Shown piece by piece: positions 37,965 to 50,828 of a stretch of DNA of 64,000 nucleotides (its first letter is position 1; every line of letters begins with the position of its first letter). The DNA is taken from positions 1,438,190-1,502,189 of the forward strand of contig WBVU01000015.1 of the NCBI GenBank assembly GCA_009192285.1, read 5' to 3'. This DNA comes from Morchella semilibera. Taxonomy: Eukaryota > Ascomycota > Pezizomycetes > Pezizales > Morchellaceae. Below the pieces are notes generated by a model. It had not been told where the DNA came from. It searched no databases and saw nothing but the letters and a program-made list of their open reading frames with translations. The position numbers and the translations under genes were made by a program.

Positions 37965-38084
37965 TACTCGTCTACCGGCATAAGAACCAGGAAATGCGAG
38001 TGACAAAGTCAAGGATTATTTGTACGTTCTGCCATACAAATAATCCTTTCGCATTTTCTGGTTCTTACCTTGGTAGACGGGTAT
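37965..38084. mobile_element. MITE-like hairpin element, copy 1
   Basis: A 120-bp near-perfect inverted repeat. The left arm starts TACTCGTCTACC and runs through AAGAACCAGGAAATGCG to AAGGATTATTTGTA. The right arm is its reverse complement with a 9-nt deletion and a few mismatches. The loop is only about 10 nt. It shares arm motifs with 60187-60320. There is no coding capacity. Confidence 0.75.
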
Positions 38085-38652
38085 ATCCTGACTATAGTAG
38101 ACCTTTAAGCCAAAAATAAACGTCTACTAGCCAGAGGAAGTAAGTATGAAATTTTCTATGCCACTCACAGAGGCCACGGCCACTATCATGGTATCAAAAG
38201 TACAACCGTGCGAGCATGGCTATTAACTGCGTTTACCTGATCACACCTTTCTGCAAACGACGGTGGCTTGGGGGGTCTAAAGCGTAGGCGTAGGTGGAGT
38301 AAAGTAATTGTCGTTACTGCTACTTTGCCAAGCCCCCTCCTGTGTTAAATTTGTGACTTGTGTGCTCTTGGCGGATTCCCTCAAAGAGCAGGGGATCGTA
38401 CTGGCATGGGTACATACAGTCGTTCACAAATCCTGCGTCTTGATGTAAAAAGAACGTCGGAGGCGAGCATAGGGAGCTCGGGGAGATACTACATGTACTT
38501 AACTTTGCACAGAGAATTCTATTCATATCTTATGGTCAATCTTGATGACGTTCTTAGGCGCTGTCCGTATCCCCATGGGTTTGAGCTGCAACACGCAAGG
38601 GATTTTGTGTTGCCAGAGTGAACTCTACTGTTGGCCTGAAATCCCTGTGAAA

Positions 38653-38667
38653 CCCCCCCCCCCCCCC
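38653..38667. repeat. poly-C tract (15)
   Basis: Fifteen consecutive C. Similar C or G tracts lie at 19697-19716, 50310-50323 and 51407-51419, all outside genes. Confidence 0.9.
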
Positions 38668-40102
38668 GTATTAGAGCACATGTGAAGTAGGTAAGTAGGC
38701 AATTCATTCTGTCAGAGATAGCAATGGCGCGCTAAGCCTCAGTTGTAATGGAAGACTCTGGCTGCTCTCTGACCAGTAAGGGCCTCTGGATCTCGCCGTA
38801 AAAAATCAAGACTTGGTGCAAGTCAGCGATGTAGGGTACAAACGGGTATCGTCTACATCGCTTCAACCCAGAAGCAGTATCCAGCACTAGTAAGATAGGG
38901 GTAGCAGCATAAGCCACACCGCCATGTTCTACTCATTTGGCTTTTGTTCTTAACTGAATGTTTTTTTGATTTCTCTTTTTAATGACATATCAAAAGTCTG
39001 CCTTAGAATTGTCTAGTAGGGATTAACACAAATATTTATACGCCGGTCGCACCATACCCCCTATTGCATCACATATTATCACTCGCACTGAATACTAGTG
39101 CTAGATTGAGAATTGTTGTCAATTAGTTCATATTAGATAGAACTCATCTATACTAGATTAGGGGAGATAGGAGGACTCTAGTAAAAATCTCGAGGGCTGG
39201 GTTCAATGACATATCTACGTAGGCCGTACTCTCGATCCTGTGGTGCTACATACAAGATGTCGGGGCAGAATTGAGCAAGACGTAACCTGCCCAATTAACT
39301 GATAAAAGCGGGGAAGAGAGGAGGGCCTGATAGGCGGGTGTTGGAAATCGCGTGAATGAATGCACGGCGTCTAGTCTGGGCCCTCATTGGCGTGGCACAA
39401 GAATTTCTTTTCTCCCAGCCTTGGTAAATAAAAGAAAAAGAAAAGAAATAAGAACTATTCAAGTACATATTGCAAGCTGGGATATTTCTACCCCGGTTCT
39501 TGGACCTTTTACACTTTTCACTCTTCATCGCGACTTCACAAACCATGTCGGACACTGTTATAATATGCGAGAGGACCGGTTATGTTTGGTGCGGTTTTGC
39601 TGCTGCGCTGGCTGTATCCCCTCGAACGAGTGCTGCTTGGGTGGTGAGGAGTCTGGTGGTGTTGAAGGATGGTGTAGGTTTAGATGATCCCCATAGTACT
39701 AGTTACTCTCTTGAGATACAAGATCTATAAACTTACAGTCTGGTGTATGCAGTTTATTGTACTGGGGGTTCTGAGTGTTATACAGTCGCAAACTACAACT
39801 ATATTGGTTGCAGCTGGTATGTCTCTTTATCTCATAAAGAGCATGGGTTCCGGGAGTAATGTATCAATATCATCACTAACGACGTAGTCCCCCTCATTAT
39901 ATAGGAGTTCGATTGGTGTCTCTCGCACAACAACAGCTGAGTGCTTACACTCCACACAATCCGCCGCCGCCCGTACGGGTACAGGCCAATGGTTTCAATG
40001 GTGCCAAACCCCCTTGCTCTCGCTACCTACCAAAAAGCCCGCTTCATTATCCCAATCTCTTAGATATATACATATATACCCATATTTAATGTCAATATAC
40101 AT

Positions 40103-40751
40103 ACATACGTCGTATCTAACCGTAAGAATTACAATACGTACAGCGATAACCCAAGTTACCCTTACTGCCAGACATTCGTCGGAACAGTTATAGGCGACAT
40201 GACCATGACAAGCACAAGGAGTTACACCTACAAACTTTGCGAGGCATCCAGTGTTGTTCAGATTTCAACGTTGGCCGTAATGGATCAACAAGTAATGAAA
40301 GCTAGATCCTCTTCTAAGCTTGCCATGTCGACTACTACTCCCATCATCATCTAAAACCACCACCTCAGCCACCACCATCACAATAACTACTGCCCCCGTA
40401 TCCCCCACGATACCAACAGCCACTGCAACACCGCAACCTAACTCACCGGCGCTTTCAATCGGGTCGATAGCGGGAATTGCTATTGGATTGTTTCTTGCTC
40501 TTGCCTTGTTTGTTATTCTATCATTTTTCGCATGGAGCAAGCACACCAGCAGAAGGACTCAGAACCAACCAGCGGCGGAGGTACCGGTGTATCAAGTAGG
40601 CGGACAACCTCAGCCCATCTACTACCAACCACCACCACCACCTCCTCCTCCTGCGGCGGGAGGGGGGTATTCTTACAACAATCCCCAAGTGTCATATGAG
40701 CTACCTAATAATGGGCATGCTACTCCGGTATATGAGGCTGGGGAAAAGTGA
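40103..40751 (+). CDS. single-pass membrane protein with proline/tyrosine-rich tail (5' end unresolved)
   Basis: The last exon is clear from about 40319 to 40751: a Thr-rich stalk (TTTSATTITITTAP), membrane helix GSIAGIAIGLFLALALFVIL, a basic stop-transfer WSKHTSRR, then a cytosolic tail with YQVGGQPQPIYYQ and eight prolines. Upstream, about 40103-40275 carries an in-frame ectodomain-like stretch with NPSYPYCQTFVG and YTYKLCEASS. A 49-nt intron (GTTGGC...CTAAG, 40270-40318) could connect it in phase. I found no convincing signal-peptide exon, so the true start lies further 5'. It resembles the protein at 63115-63735 in layout and in the membrane segment (IAGIAIG.FLALAL). Such proteins are common in ascomycetes and may act as wall sensors (inference). 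Confidence 0.45.
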
Positions 40752-42376
40752 TAGCACCCAAAGTCCTGGCTCCGCATTATTGCATATAGCCCTAAGCGCC
40801 ACGTTTCGACTAGAAAGATATTGGTTACATATTCAACCGGTTCCGTTCATCGCCGGTACTGGGAATTGGTTCTTGGATTGGGTTAGAACTGTATAGGTAG
40901 TGAGTGGGGCTGTAAATCAGGCCCTGACATATGCTCCTTTCTACAATGTCATTCCCCTTTCTATATATGTTACGATATGATTTCTTATACTACTGTAATG
41001 ACTCTAATACATGTTATTCACCCGTGGGGTTGGGTGCCATGCCAAGGGGGGGACATACGGTACACCCACGGCCGGGGGTGCGTGGTAAGGTGGTTCACTT
41101 TGAGATTTTGACCAAAGTAGAAAATCGAGTGATTTGTCGTGAAACCGCCGACCACCACTGATTATTTATTTATTTATTTATACTTCATACAGACCAGCGC
41201 CGATGATATATCGGTTCTAGTTCACTAATGACAAATGCTGTATTGAAACCGATATAGCTAATTATAAGAAACAGGATATCTCCTATCATCTCCATAACGA
41301 TGGGTTGAATTCAAGGGTGTTGACTGGCCCCATAAATGTTTGCTAATCAACTCTGGAGCCCTACCAGTTAAGGGTAGCGATCTGTTAACAAAAAACCACA
41401 GAGCGAGCCTGAGCGGCAATTAATTTAAAATCTTCTAAAACTCCTATCTGCTTGTGTATCAACGCTTGAGTGTGTGTAGCAATAGTATACCACCTTACGT
41501 CTTTGTGCAGCGTCGTTTATACTAGTACTATTAATGTTGTACAATACATAGAAAGTCCCGGCTGTGGACTGGTAGCTTGGGGTGAGAAGGATAGTAGAGG
41601 TGGACTGGTTACGAAGTTTTTACTTAAGATACATACATATGTGGCGATACTCCATGTCGTTCAATGTCAAGCTGGTCGCACTTGTAATTGTGTAGCCCCC
41701 GAATTGTAATTAATTAGGGGTGTCAAGTACATGTACGCCTTCTATTTGATGTCCTCGTGCATATTCTTGAGGAGCACATTGGTTGAGTGTGATTGGTTTG
41801 TGCTATTTTATTGGGTTTATTGGTCTAGCAATATGTATATAAGTAGAACACGAAGTATATAGATACTTTATATGTACATAGTAGAAATTTCCCTTATCTT
41901 AATTAGGGGCTACTTGAAGATATCTCAGCTCACAGGGTAGCCTATAGGTTACAGTAGGAAAAGAGTGGGTGAGGTCACTGAGGTATTTATATTGGTACTG
42001 TACTCTTCCTCCAGTGCCGGTTTAATTCGGTACTCGTCACCAAATTCCGTAGTCCTACGGTAGTAATTAATTTCACACCTTTTTTTCCCTTCATATTGTA
42101 GTACATGTACCAGGTGCTACTCGTCATCCATATAAACCATACCGTACATTTACTATTTACTTTAAAAATCCCACCCAGAGGAAAGGGGGCCTAACCTGCA
42201 CACACCGCACCCCCCAGGCCAGCCCAAACGACTTCAAAGAAATATTTAGCAAGAACACAACTATCAACACCACGCACCCCCTTCCTCTCAAAAGATCAAG
42301 CCCGTTCATAAGGCCGTACCCACAAACCACGGTATCTAGAAGCAGCTCCAATATCCTGATAAACGCAAGGTCATTT
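40752..42376. other. intergenic upstream of the FAD monooxygenase
   Basis: No gene is supported. A TTTA/ATTT microsatellite lies at 41161-41182, and GTACATGTA occurs near 41708 and 42102. Confidence 0.5.
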
Positions 42377-44002
42377 ATGATGGAGGGAAAGTTTAAGGTG
42401 GTTATTGTTGGTGGCTCTATCACCGGTCTCACGCTCGCTCATTCTCTCGACAAGGCCGCCATCGACTACATTGTTCTGGAGCGCCATAAAAATATCACCC
42501 CAGTGCTGGGAGCATCTCTTGGGATTATGCCAAACGGTGGGAGAATTCTCGACCAGCTGGGGCTTTTTGATGCCGTCGAATCCGAGATCGAACCAATCCA
42601 TCGGTCACAATCGTATTACCCTGATGGATTTAACTTTACTTCCGCTTTTCCAGACGTCATCAATGAGCGGCATGCATCCCACCACGCAGCAGCAAGTAAC
42701 GCTCGAGCAGTGCCAGAACCTAAGTGCTAACTGAAAGCGATGCAGGTTTGGATATCCGCTCTCTCTTGTGGATCGAAAGAAGCTACTACATATTCTTTAC
42801 GACGGCCTTCAAGACAAGTCAAAAGTTTATCTCGAAAAAGAGGTTATTAGGGTTGAGCAGCTTGGTAACCTGGTCCGAGTATTCACACATGACGGGAGTT
42901 TCTATGACGGAGATCTAGTCGTGGGTGCCGACGGTGTTCATAGCAAAGTGCGCTCCGAGATGTGGCGGATTGCGGACTCAATAATCCCGGGTCTGATCAC
43001 CCGAAGGGAGAAGGACTGTAAGTTTTTAGGAGTCCCTCTCTCTCCCGTGAGTAATATCCTATCTAACTTATACTCGGCGAATCCCAAATTAAAGTAATGA
43101 AGGCGGAATACGCCTGCATCTATGGCATATCATCAAACGTTCCTGGGCTCATAGCAGGTGATCAGGTCACCTGTTTCTGCGATGGAGTATCTGTTATGAC
43201 ATTTAACGGCGGGCAAGGACGTATCTTCTGGCTTGTCACTAAGAAGTTAGATAAAAAATACCACCGCTCAGATATCCCGCGCTTCACCAGCCTCGATGCC
43301 GAGAAGGTTTGCGAAGGCATCCGGAGTATCAAGGTCTGTGAAGCGGTTAAATTTGCTGATATATGGGCTGGCCGCGAGAGCTATTGGATGACAGCATTGG
43401 AAGAGTATGTTTTTCAGCATTGGCATTTTGGTCGAGTCGTTTGCCTAGGCGATAGCATTCATAAGGTTAGCATGTTTCTTTCCCTCCAATACTCTGATAC
43501 TGAAAAGCCGTGATAGACTTCTCAAAATACTGGACAAGGCGCAAACTGTGCTATAGAATGTGTCGCTGCTCTGGCAAACTCCCTAAACGACATCATCCGC
43601 GTTCAGGGTATTCCAAGGCCATCCAAAAACGAGATTGAGACATGTTTGAGCTCGTTTAGCCAGCCTTGCAGGGAGCGGGTGACGACAATCTTCAAGGACG
43701 CAAGCTTTGTGACACGACTAGAAACCCGTGACGGACTGACTTACCGACTAATCGGTCGTTACTATGCGCCGTATTGTTCAGATTATCCTGCGGATATGGC
43801 ATCCAAGTCATATGCTGGAGCAGTAAAGCTGGATTATCTTCCTGTACCCAAAAGAGCAGGGAGGGGTTGGGCAATAGACTCGGGAGACTCGGGCTGGACG
43901 AAGTTCTTGTTGGGGGCGTCTGTTTTTGCTGTACTGGCTGCTATATCGCTCATTTACGCGCACTCTCGGTATAAGGGGGAGAACAGTAATATGTTCGAAT
44001 AA
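42377..44002 (+). CDS. FAD-dependent aromatic-type monooxygenase with C-terminal membrane anchor
   Basis: Four exons, 42377-42669, 42746-43017, 43095-43465 and 43517-44002, give 473 residues. The first intron appears to use a GC donor (GCATGC...GATGCAG). Group A flavoprotein monooxygenase motifs are in order: dinucleotide fold [47 protein letters not shown] (DG motif) and [10 protein letters not shown] (GD motif), then [13 protein letters not shown] final hydrophobic helix ([20 protein letters not shown]) anchors the enzyme, as in PaxM-like and salicylate-hydroxylase-like fungal proteins of secondary metabolism. These enzymes use NAD(P)H and O2 to epoxidise or hydroxylate. The substrate is unknown and no terpene or polyketide gene is adjacent. 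A second Met follows the first directly. Confidence 0.9.
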
Positions 44003-45727
44003 GAAGCCTTTGACTAGATAATCTTTACTCCTTATAAAGACTTCTGGCTGGCGGGACATTTTTTTTTTTTTGGGGGGGGGGCGGGGGGGATTCGGTATTG
44101 TGGTGCCTCTTTTGAGATCTTACACGGACTAGACATTGTTTGTAAAGAGATAAGCTCTATATGAACACCTTATATTGCGGTCCTAATATTATTCTAGTAT
44201 TACTTGAGTTTGTTTGCAATGGCTTGAAGATCCCTAAGATAGTTTTTAGAATTACAATATGTTGTTTGGCTTCCTTTACTCAGAGCATGGTCAATTTTAC
44301 TAGACAGTAAAATACTTCATCGGTAATTCATATCCGAAGCCCAACCCCCGAAGTATTTCGGCTTGTCAGAGCCAATGGCCACATAGGCTTTCACCCCAAC
44401 GTCAAGCAGCGATGTTTGATCGACAGGAACGATCTAACCTGCAGCTGTAGGTTGTGTCGATCAGACACGGGTGGTGGTGGTGGTGTATGCCAGGCTGCAT
44501 TGTAACGAATGGTGAGTACTGCTGATTACTATACATATCATACATCTGGACTGCATGTATAGCAATAGCAAGGTGTATGTCCTTCACCATATAGCATGGT
44601 GTTAGGAGGCCATGAATTGATGAAGCTTATAAAGTATACATGTGGAGCCCTTGAAACTATCTAGCGCTAGCTAGCTTTTTCGGGGGTAGTTTTAGCGGGA
44701 GAGGGTCCAGGATCGATCGCGAAGGGTTATATCTTGGTGACATGTCGTACGAAGGTTGGAGATCCATTTACCAGCGCCCAATTAATGGAACGCCCAGACA
44801 GACCGCTGGCAGTAGTTGGGCTATTTTGTGTCTGCGCCTCAACGGGAAATAGAAAGTAATCCATCTATGTGCCGAGAGTGAGCCATGGTGGATCACTCGG
44901 GGTTTCTCTGATCCAAATTGTGCAATAGCGCCTATAGAGTGAATTTAGCGGCCGTTTATAATAATACAAGTGTAGTGCGGCCTCCGGCCACCCGCCGTAG
45001 TTAGGAAATTCGAAATTCGATACCTATTCTGACTTAAATATCTATGTATATACGTATCTGTTTGTCTAAATATTAGCTAAAACCAGCTAGGAGAGGAATA
45101 GCTATATATACTGTCCAATCTATTTACGTTGCAACTGGACAATCGTTAAAACTTCTGGCATGAGTATGTGAGGATAGTTGTACTATATGGGTTCTTGAGG
45201 GTTATATAGCAGTTAATTCTGACTGTGGGTGTTTGTCCTTCCATGTCATTGGCAGCTCCCTCCCCGCTGCCTTTCTGGTATTCCTCTATCTCGGGACTAG
45301 TTCTTTGTCTGTTAAAGATATATTATAGAGTGCAGTTCTAACCAATAGAAATGCTTTGTGATTACAATGAGAAAGGTTATACCATTTAGAATTGTCTTGG
45401 CAAGAAGCCGAAGTAATGATATTAGAATAAGAGATCCAGACCTTGCCTCAATTATTATAGTTTCCCAGACCTGGAATAGTAACCTTTTTACTCTTTGCCA
45501 ACGCTATACCGATTTATCTAGGATTAGGTCGAGCAGAAACTGCGCGCGGAGGTATTTTATAGCGCAGATGCCCATGCGGAGATCATAGCTCCCTATGTCC
45601 GGGGGAAAGTACATTTCGAAAATTAGGTACAAATAAACGCCAGACATGAATTTTCCACCCAGCGGAAAAATCAGCTTAAATGCGCTCAAGGAAATATAAA
45701 TACCATAATGAAAATTTAAGAAAGAGC
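44003..45727. other. intergenic between convergent genes
   Basis: No gene is supported. A T-run followed by G-rich sequence lies at 44060-44090. Otherwise it is AT-rich unique sequence. Confidence 0.5.
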
Positions 45728-48700
45728 TCACAACGGACGCACTTCCACAACATGATCTCCAGCCACTTGGTTACCCCTGGCATTGCGCCGTACATGTAGT
45801 TGTTGCCACCTAGATACCGCTTGTGACCGCGGTGGTTCCGTTGTCCCCAAGGGCCGGCTTGGTGACGGTGGGGTTTTCCCGAGTGATCTCATGAGCTTTG
45901 CTTGTATGGGAGCTCCTATTTTTCTCTCGATCCAAGTGCCTATCCGTTGTTCAATCCACATACCAACCTGTACGGTCGAGTGAGAATTCTCTTCATCAGC
46001 ACCGTACCTCAAAATTTTAGTAATCAACAATGAAGGGGATACGAACGGGTATATATTTAAACAATAACCAGACTACTAGGACAGAACTAAGGATTGGTAT
46101 TGCAAACGCAGGATACCACAACCAGCTTGGGTTTGACTCCAGAACATTTACATTCATCCCAAAGAGGCCCTAGAAAGGTTAGTGGTTCCAAATTTTCCCT
46201 TATGCAGGGGTTGGGGTGATTTACGGAACAGAATGTCAACGGTAGAAAGATGAACTGTAAACAAAGTTAGCCTTTGAACCTGTCATGGGCTTCATCTGGG
46301 CTCATACTGTTATCCAACTCAGTCTCTTCATACTCATGGACATTTCGATTGATCTACGCGCCTCCGCTATAGAGACAAGACTAAACTCCTATGCAGGTAC
46401 CTAGATGTCAGAGGGCAGGTAACGAAAAAAAAAATACCGATAGAGTACTGACAAGATCGATCATGACCTTTGTCTCGTCAACAAGCTCCTTAATCTTTGT
46501 TTCACAGCTCGATTCAAAATCGCTAATCCTCTTTTTCAATTCTTTGATCTGCGGGAGCTCTACAAGATTTTCTCGCCAGTCTTCCGGATCAACAAGTTCA
46601 GTATAAAGAGCCTCATGCTTTTTGAACGCAGAAAGAACTTCCTCAGCCTTCAGGACTTGCTGGTTCAATTCTGCACGGAAGCTATTCCACTTTTGACTAT
46701 CATCCAGTAGACACTCTGTAATCAAAGGTTCAGTCCCACCTTTCCTAAGCTGTGCATCACGCTGTAGTATTATATATATCAGTTAAAGTCTTCTAGACAG
46801 TAGTGTGTGCGTCTCCAGAACTCACAATACCAGCAAGATGTAACTTCGCCGCTTTGATCAAGTCTTCCCAGTTTAGAAGCACATAATCCAGAAAAAGGAT
46901 AAAGAACTCCACGCCATGGCGGGGGATCTTGAGGTATTTGACCCTCAGTGATCCCCTAAAGTTGACAGAGCGTAGACATGATTCTCTTGATCTATCAAAC
47001 GCTCCTTTTGTGCTGTTGAATGTTGCTGATCGGAGTGGTGGTCCTCTGAGATTACTCTCTATAGTCTCACTTCGCATGAAGGACCCCCGGAACTTTTCAT
47101 ACGTGACCGCTCGAAAACGGGGTTCCCGAAAGCTTTCCGTTGCACATTCCTGCTCTCTCATCATCCAGGAGATGTCAATATTCCTGTTGGTGACCTGAAA
47201 GGACTGCATCTCCGTAGTCACACTGAGGCTTTGAGTAGGGACACCAAAGCTAACGTAGGCGACCAGGATTACCTCTGTCATGACAGGTCAGAGATACTAC
47301 GATCGGGATAATATAAAGGAATGCGCCTCTTACCCGTGTCAGACCTCGATAGCGCTGCCTGGCTATTCGGAATCCCCTCCTGAAAAACAGTGGAGTAGGT
47401 TGGGTCCAGTTTTCGGTTGTTCTGGACTGTTAGCCAAGACCAGCTTACGGTCGGCATTTCTCGCTGTGTCTGGTGGCTTTTGGCATCGTGATAGTTCTTC
47501 AGATACACTTGAGGGTCTGAAAACGACTCTCCGTTATTATAGAATTCACGGCCGTCGTCCGAGCTATGTAATGTTTATTGTCAAACCATGAGTCCGCAGC
47601 TATAAACGTAGATGTATTGGGACCTACTTGAATAAACAGATAGAAGGTGAGCACCAGCCCTCCTCCTCCAGATTTTTGATCTCTGTGTTATCCCAGGGAA
47701 TAGTTTCGACAGCTCGCCGTTGAGGTAATACCTCTCGGAGGATAATGGCACGCCCATCGTACTGCCCTTCGGGGCCGGATCCCTTGATTAAATCCACATA
47801 CTTATCCACCCTTAATTTGTCCGTGCCGGCGCCATTATGCAGAAGCAGATTCAATATCTCTTTAGAACCTTTTTCAAGAGCGCTCTGAAGGGGCGTAGCA
47901 CCTGCAATGTCAAAGATGTCAGGGTCGGCTCCTGCATCGATCAAAAGCCTGACAGATGCTATTTTCAACTTCTTGACCGCGATGTGGAGTGGAGTGGATC
48001 CCAAATGATCCTTCTCGTTGACATGAAATTTTCCCAAGCGGAGAAGCATTCTTAAACGACCCTCATCTTCGACAGCGTCATGAAGGATTGTGCAGGTAGG
48101 TCCAGTGGCGATGAAGCCACCGGCTTCGAGAAGTTTTCTTAATATCTTCTCATGGCCACCATGTGCTGCTGCCTCTAATGCGGTTGTACCATAATTTGTA
48201 GCTGGCTGAGCGTTGACATCAGCACCAGCTGCGATGAGTTCCTCAACCACTCTCTCATGCCCTCCTGCAGCAGCAGCCTGAAGAGCTGTCCTTCCACCAA
48301 CCTCAGCAGCATCCTCATTATCACTATTCACCAAATATGGTTCCCTATCCAATAAAAGATTAACCACATCAAGCCAGCCAGCCCCTGCTGCTGCCTGCAA
48401 GGCGGTCCTCCCAAACTTCTCTCCCGGTGCAGAGTCAATCTTTGCTGAATGACCTATCAGGAACCGTACCACCTCCAAATGACCACCCTCCGCAGCTGCT
48501 TGCAATGCTGTTCTTCCATACTGCTCTGCTGGCAATGCATTGACGTTCGCTTTTGCATCCACTACCAACATCTCGACGATGTCCAAGCTGCCAATACCTG
48601 CTGCGGCCTGTAAAGCCGTCCTCCCAAACACACTAGCCGGGGCTGCATTCACATCCGCTCCACGACGGATAAGAAGCTCCACAACGTCCTTGAATCCCCC

Positions 48701-49084
48701 GTCCGCCGCTGCCTGTAAAGGTGTTCTTTCGCAGTTCACCATCTCCACCTTCACCAACCCTTCCAAGGAGCTTGAAATTAGTAGCCAGCCCGCCTCTGGG
48801 CTCTTTACCACTTCATCACGCTTATTATTGAATTTTCCATGTGGCGGAGGACTACGGGCGTTGACGTTGGCGCCATTGTCAAGGAGCCGTTGAACGGCTT
48901 TTATGTCGCCATTTCCGGCTTCTAGAACAAGATTCTGGTTGTTTCTATCGAGCTCGTCGAGGAGTTGCCCGTTCTTGGCTGTATCGGGGGTATGGTACGG
49001 GGGCGAGAGAGGTGTATTTGGGTTCGTGGACCCAGCGAGAGACGAGCTAATTGTCCGCATATGTCTTTTAGGTTGTTGGTGCAT
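45728..49084 (-). CDS. ankyrin-repeat / CorA-like fusion protein
   Basis: Eight exons in one frame: 49084-47628, 47563-47334, 47274-46826, 46761-46453, 46388-46308, 46254-46225, 46169-46043, 45990-45728. They encode 981 residues. Residues about 40-440 hold ten or so ankyrin repeats, many as FGRTALQAAAGIGSLDIVEM. The middle (about 490-720) has VEFFILFLDYVLLNWEDLI, typical of fungal CorA-like proteins. A coiled-coil-like helix with KELKKRISDFESS precedes RLSWITFIFLPLTF, GLFGMNV (GMN near 856) and the second membrane helix LWYPAFAIPILSSVLVVWLLF. A charged C-terminal tail follows. The first exon alone would look like a plain ankyrin protein; in-phase splice sites (AAGTAGGT donor, ACATAG acceptor) join the parts. 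It is probably a gated or scaffolded ion channel in the plasma or organelle membrane (inference). Confidence 0.85.
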
Positions 49085-50828
49085 GTCGATTTAGGTCACC
49101 CAGTTTACGGTAGACCTCTGTCGGTGTTTAATCGTAAAAGTTGCGAGGTTTATTCCCACCTACGAAGGTCCAAGATTGGTGACGGGCATCTTCCGCATTT
49201 AAAGAGACGAAGATGGGTGCCAGCAAAACTAACAATCAACCACTAATGAAAGCCTCAATGTCTCTGATTCCTTGCCATACATAAGGCTGGCATATGTGGT
49301 GCAACACGATCCCCCAATACGAAAAGTATGATCTACATTGAAAAATAAACAACTCAAACATAACTTCAGCTTAGACAGCTTCCCCCTCCACTGGAACAAC
49401 CCCCTCACTGGAACAGATATTGATTGGTTGATATTTGGTTAGTAAAGCCGGCTCAAGAGGAGGCCGATTACAACGACGATATTTCTCTCTCGCTGAGGGG
49501 GGTTTTTTGGTGGAGGGGAAGGCGTCTACTACCTAGTCCTTAATAGGAATCTCAAGGTCCACCCTGGCTTGCGAAATCCTGGTCCTGGACAGGCTCCCCA
49601 GAAGCCTTATTATATTCCCTCACTTCCCAAACTCGAAAAAAACGAAAACTAACTAATCCAACCTAAGCTGAGGATCGGCATGTTCGCATCTCTTCAGACA
49701 TCTGCATCATCACCCCCACAGCGATTGCCGAAAAATTCGGTAATACAAGACAGTTCTAAATTATTTTTTTGCTTCTTATCACCCATTCGGGGTAAATGCG
49801 TGAACAGGCAGCGCCAAGATGTCAACTAATGTTTCAGCTCGGCGATAAGGAGCTTCGATCCAACCACATCGCTACACTGCGCGTCCAACATTGTTCTACA
49901 TGTAAATGCGCAGACCGTATTGTGATTTGTTAATCCACAAGCCAAAGTGGGGATCGCACAACTTTTGTTTTTTATTGGCGGCGGCATCTCCGTCCCACTT
50001 CCTGGGTGTAACGGAAAAAGAAATTTTCATGTCGCCGATGTTTTAAGAAGGTTTAGCGCCTAGAGGCAAACACCGAGTGATAAGATATGATTTTTGACTT
50101 GGCATGCATCCTCGAGTCAATCTACAACAAGCTGTTTCGATATCGCGCGAATCTTTCGATGAGCTATATATAGTATGTGGGCCGCCTGGTTTCGAGCGCG
50201 GCCTTCATATATTGAGGGCTCTGTTCACTGTTCTCAGCTGGGTAGTCAATATGCATGTCATGTCAGCCTATTTTAATACGTACCTCCCCAGCATCAGAAA
50301 AACCTTATTGGGGGGGGGGGGGGTAAGCGGAAGTCAACATTTGAATCAATCTACGTTAGGGGCGCTAGGGCTAGGTGGAAAGACGCATGCGCCTGATCAA
50401 TCGACCAGTCAAACAATTACATCAAGCTCTGGAAACATTTCCCTCCGAGTGACAGTTGATGATTATATCCACGGCCAACAGTAGCCAGCCCCGGAGAACT
50501 ACTTATATAAGAGCTAGTAATTACGCCCAAAGGTCTTCTTGGAAGTACTTATGGCTGGATATGGTCAAGTTCATATATGGACACCGACTATTGCAAAAAG
50601 GGGGTTAGGAAGGGTCGAGGGCATGAGAAATAACATAATGGGTCATGGGATTATTGTATTTCATATTGCTCATTTTTTTATTAGCCGTACTATGTTGAGT
50701 ACATGTAGGTACTACCTATTATCTATCTAGAACAATTGGTATACATATACATATTTGGCTAATTGGGGTACGGGAATCCCTTATTTCACGATTCCCTAGC
50801 AGTTTCCTTGCAGTGGAACTATTCTACA

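Larger units (their letters stand above)
37756..40102. other. 2.3-kb intergenic region with a MITE-like hairpin
   Basis: It contains the inverted-repeat element 37965-38084, a 15-C tract (38653-38667) and an ACATGTA near 38490. Short frames at 39470-39730 and 39684-39887 lack homology; one could be a 5' exon of the following membrane-protein gene, but I cannot join them. Confidence 0.4.

Noticed and set aside
39470-39887. Short plus-strand frames before the 40-kb membrane protein
   Set aside because: They could be 5' exons, but no phase-compatible splice pair joined them to the ectodomain sequence.
47837-48893. Plus-strand frames over the ankyrin repeats
   Set aside because: Antisense to the repeated ankyrin codons, with no independent evidence.
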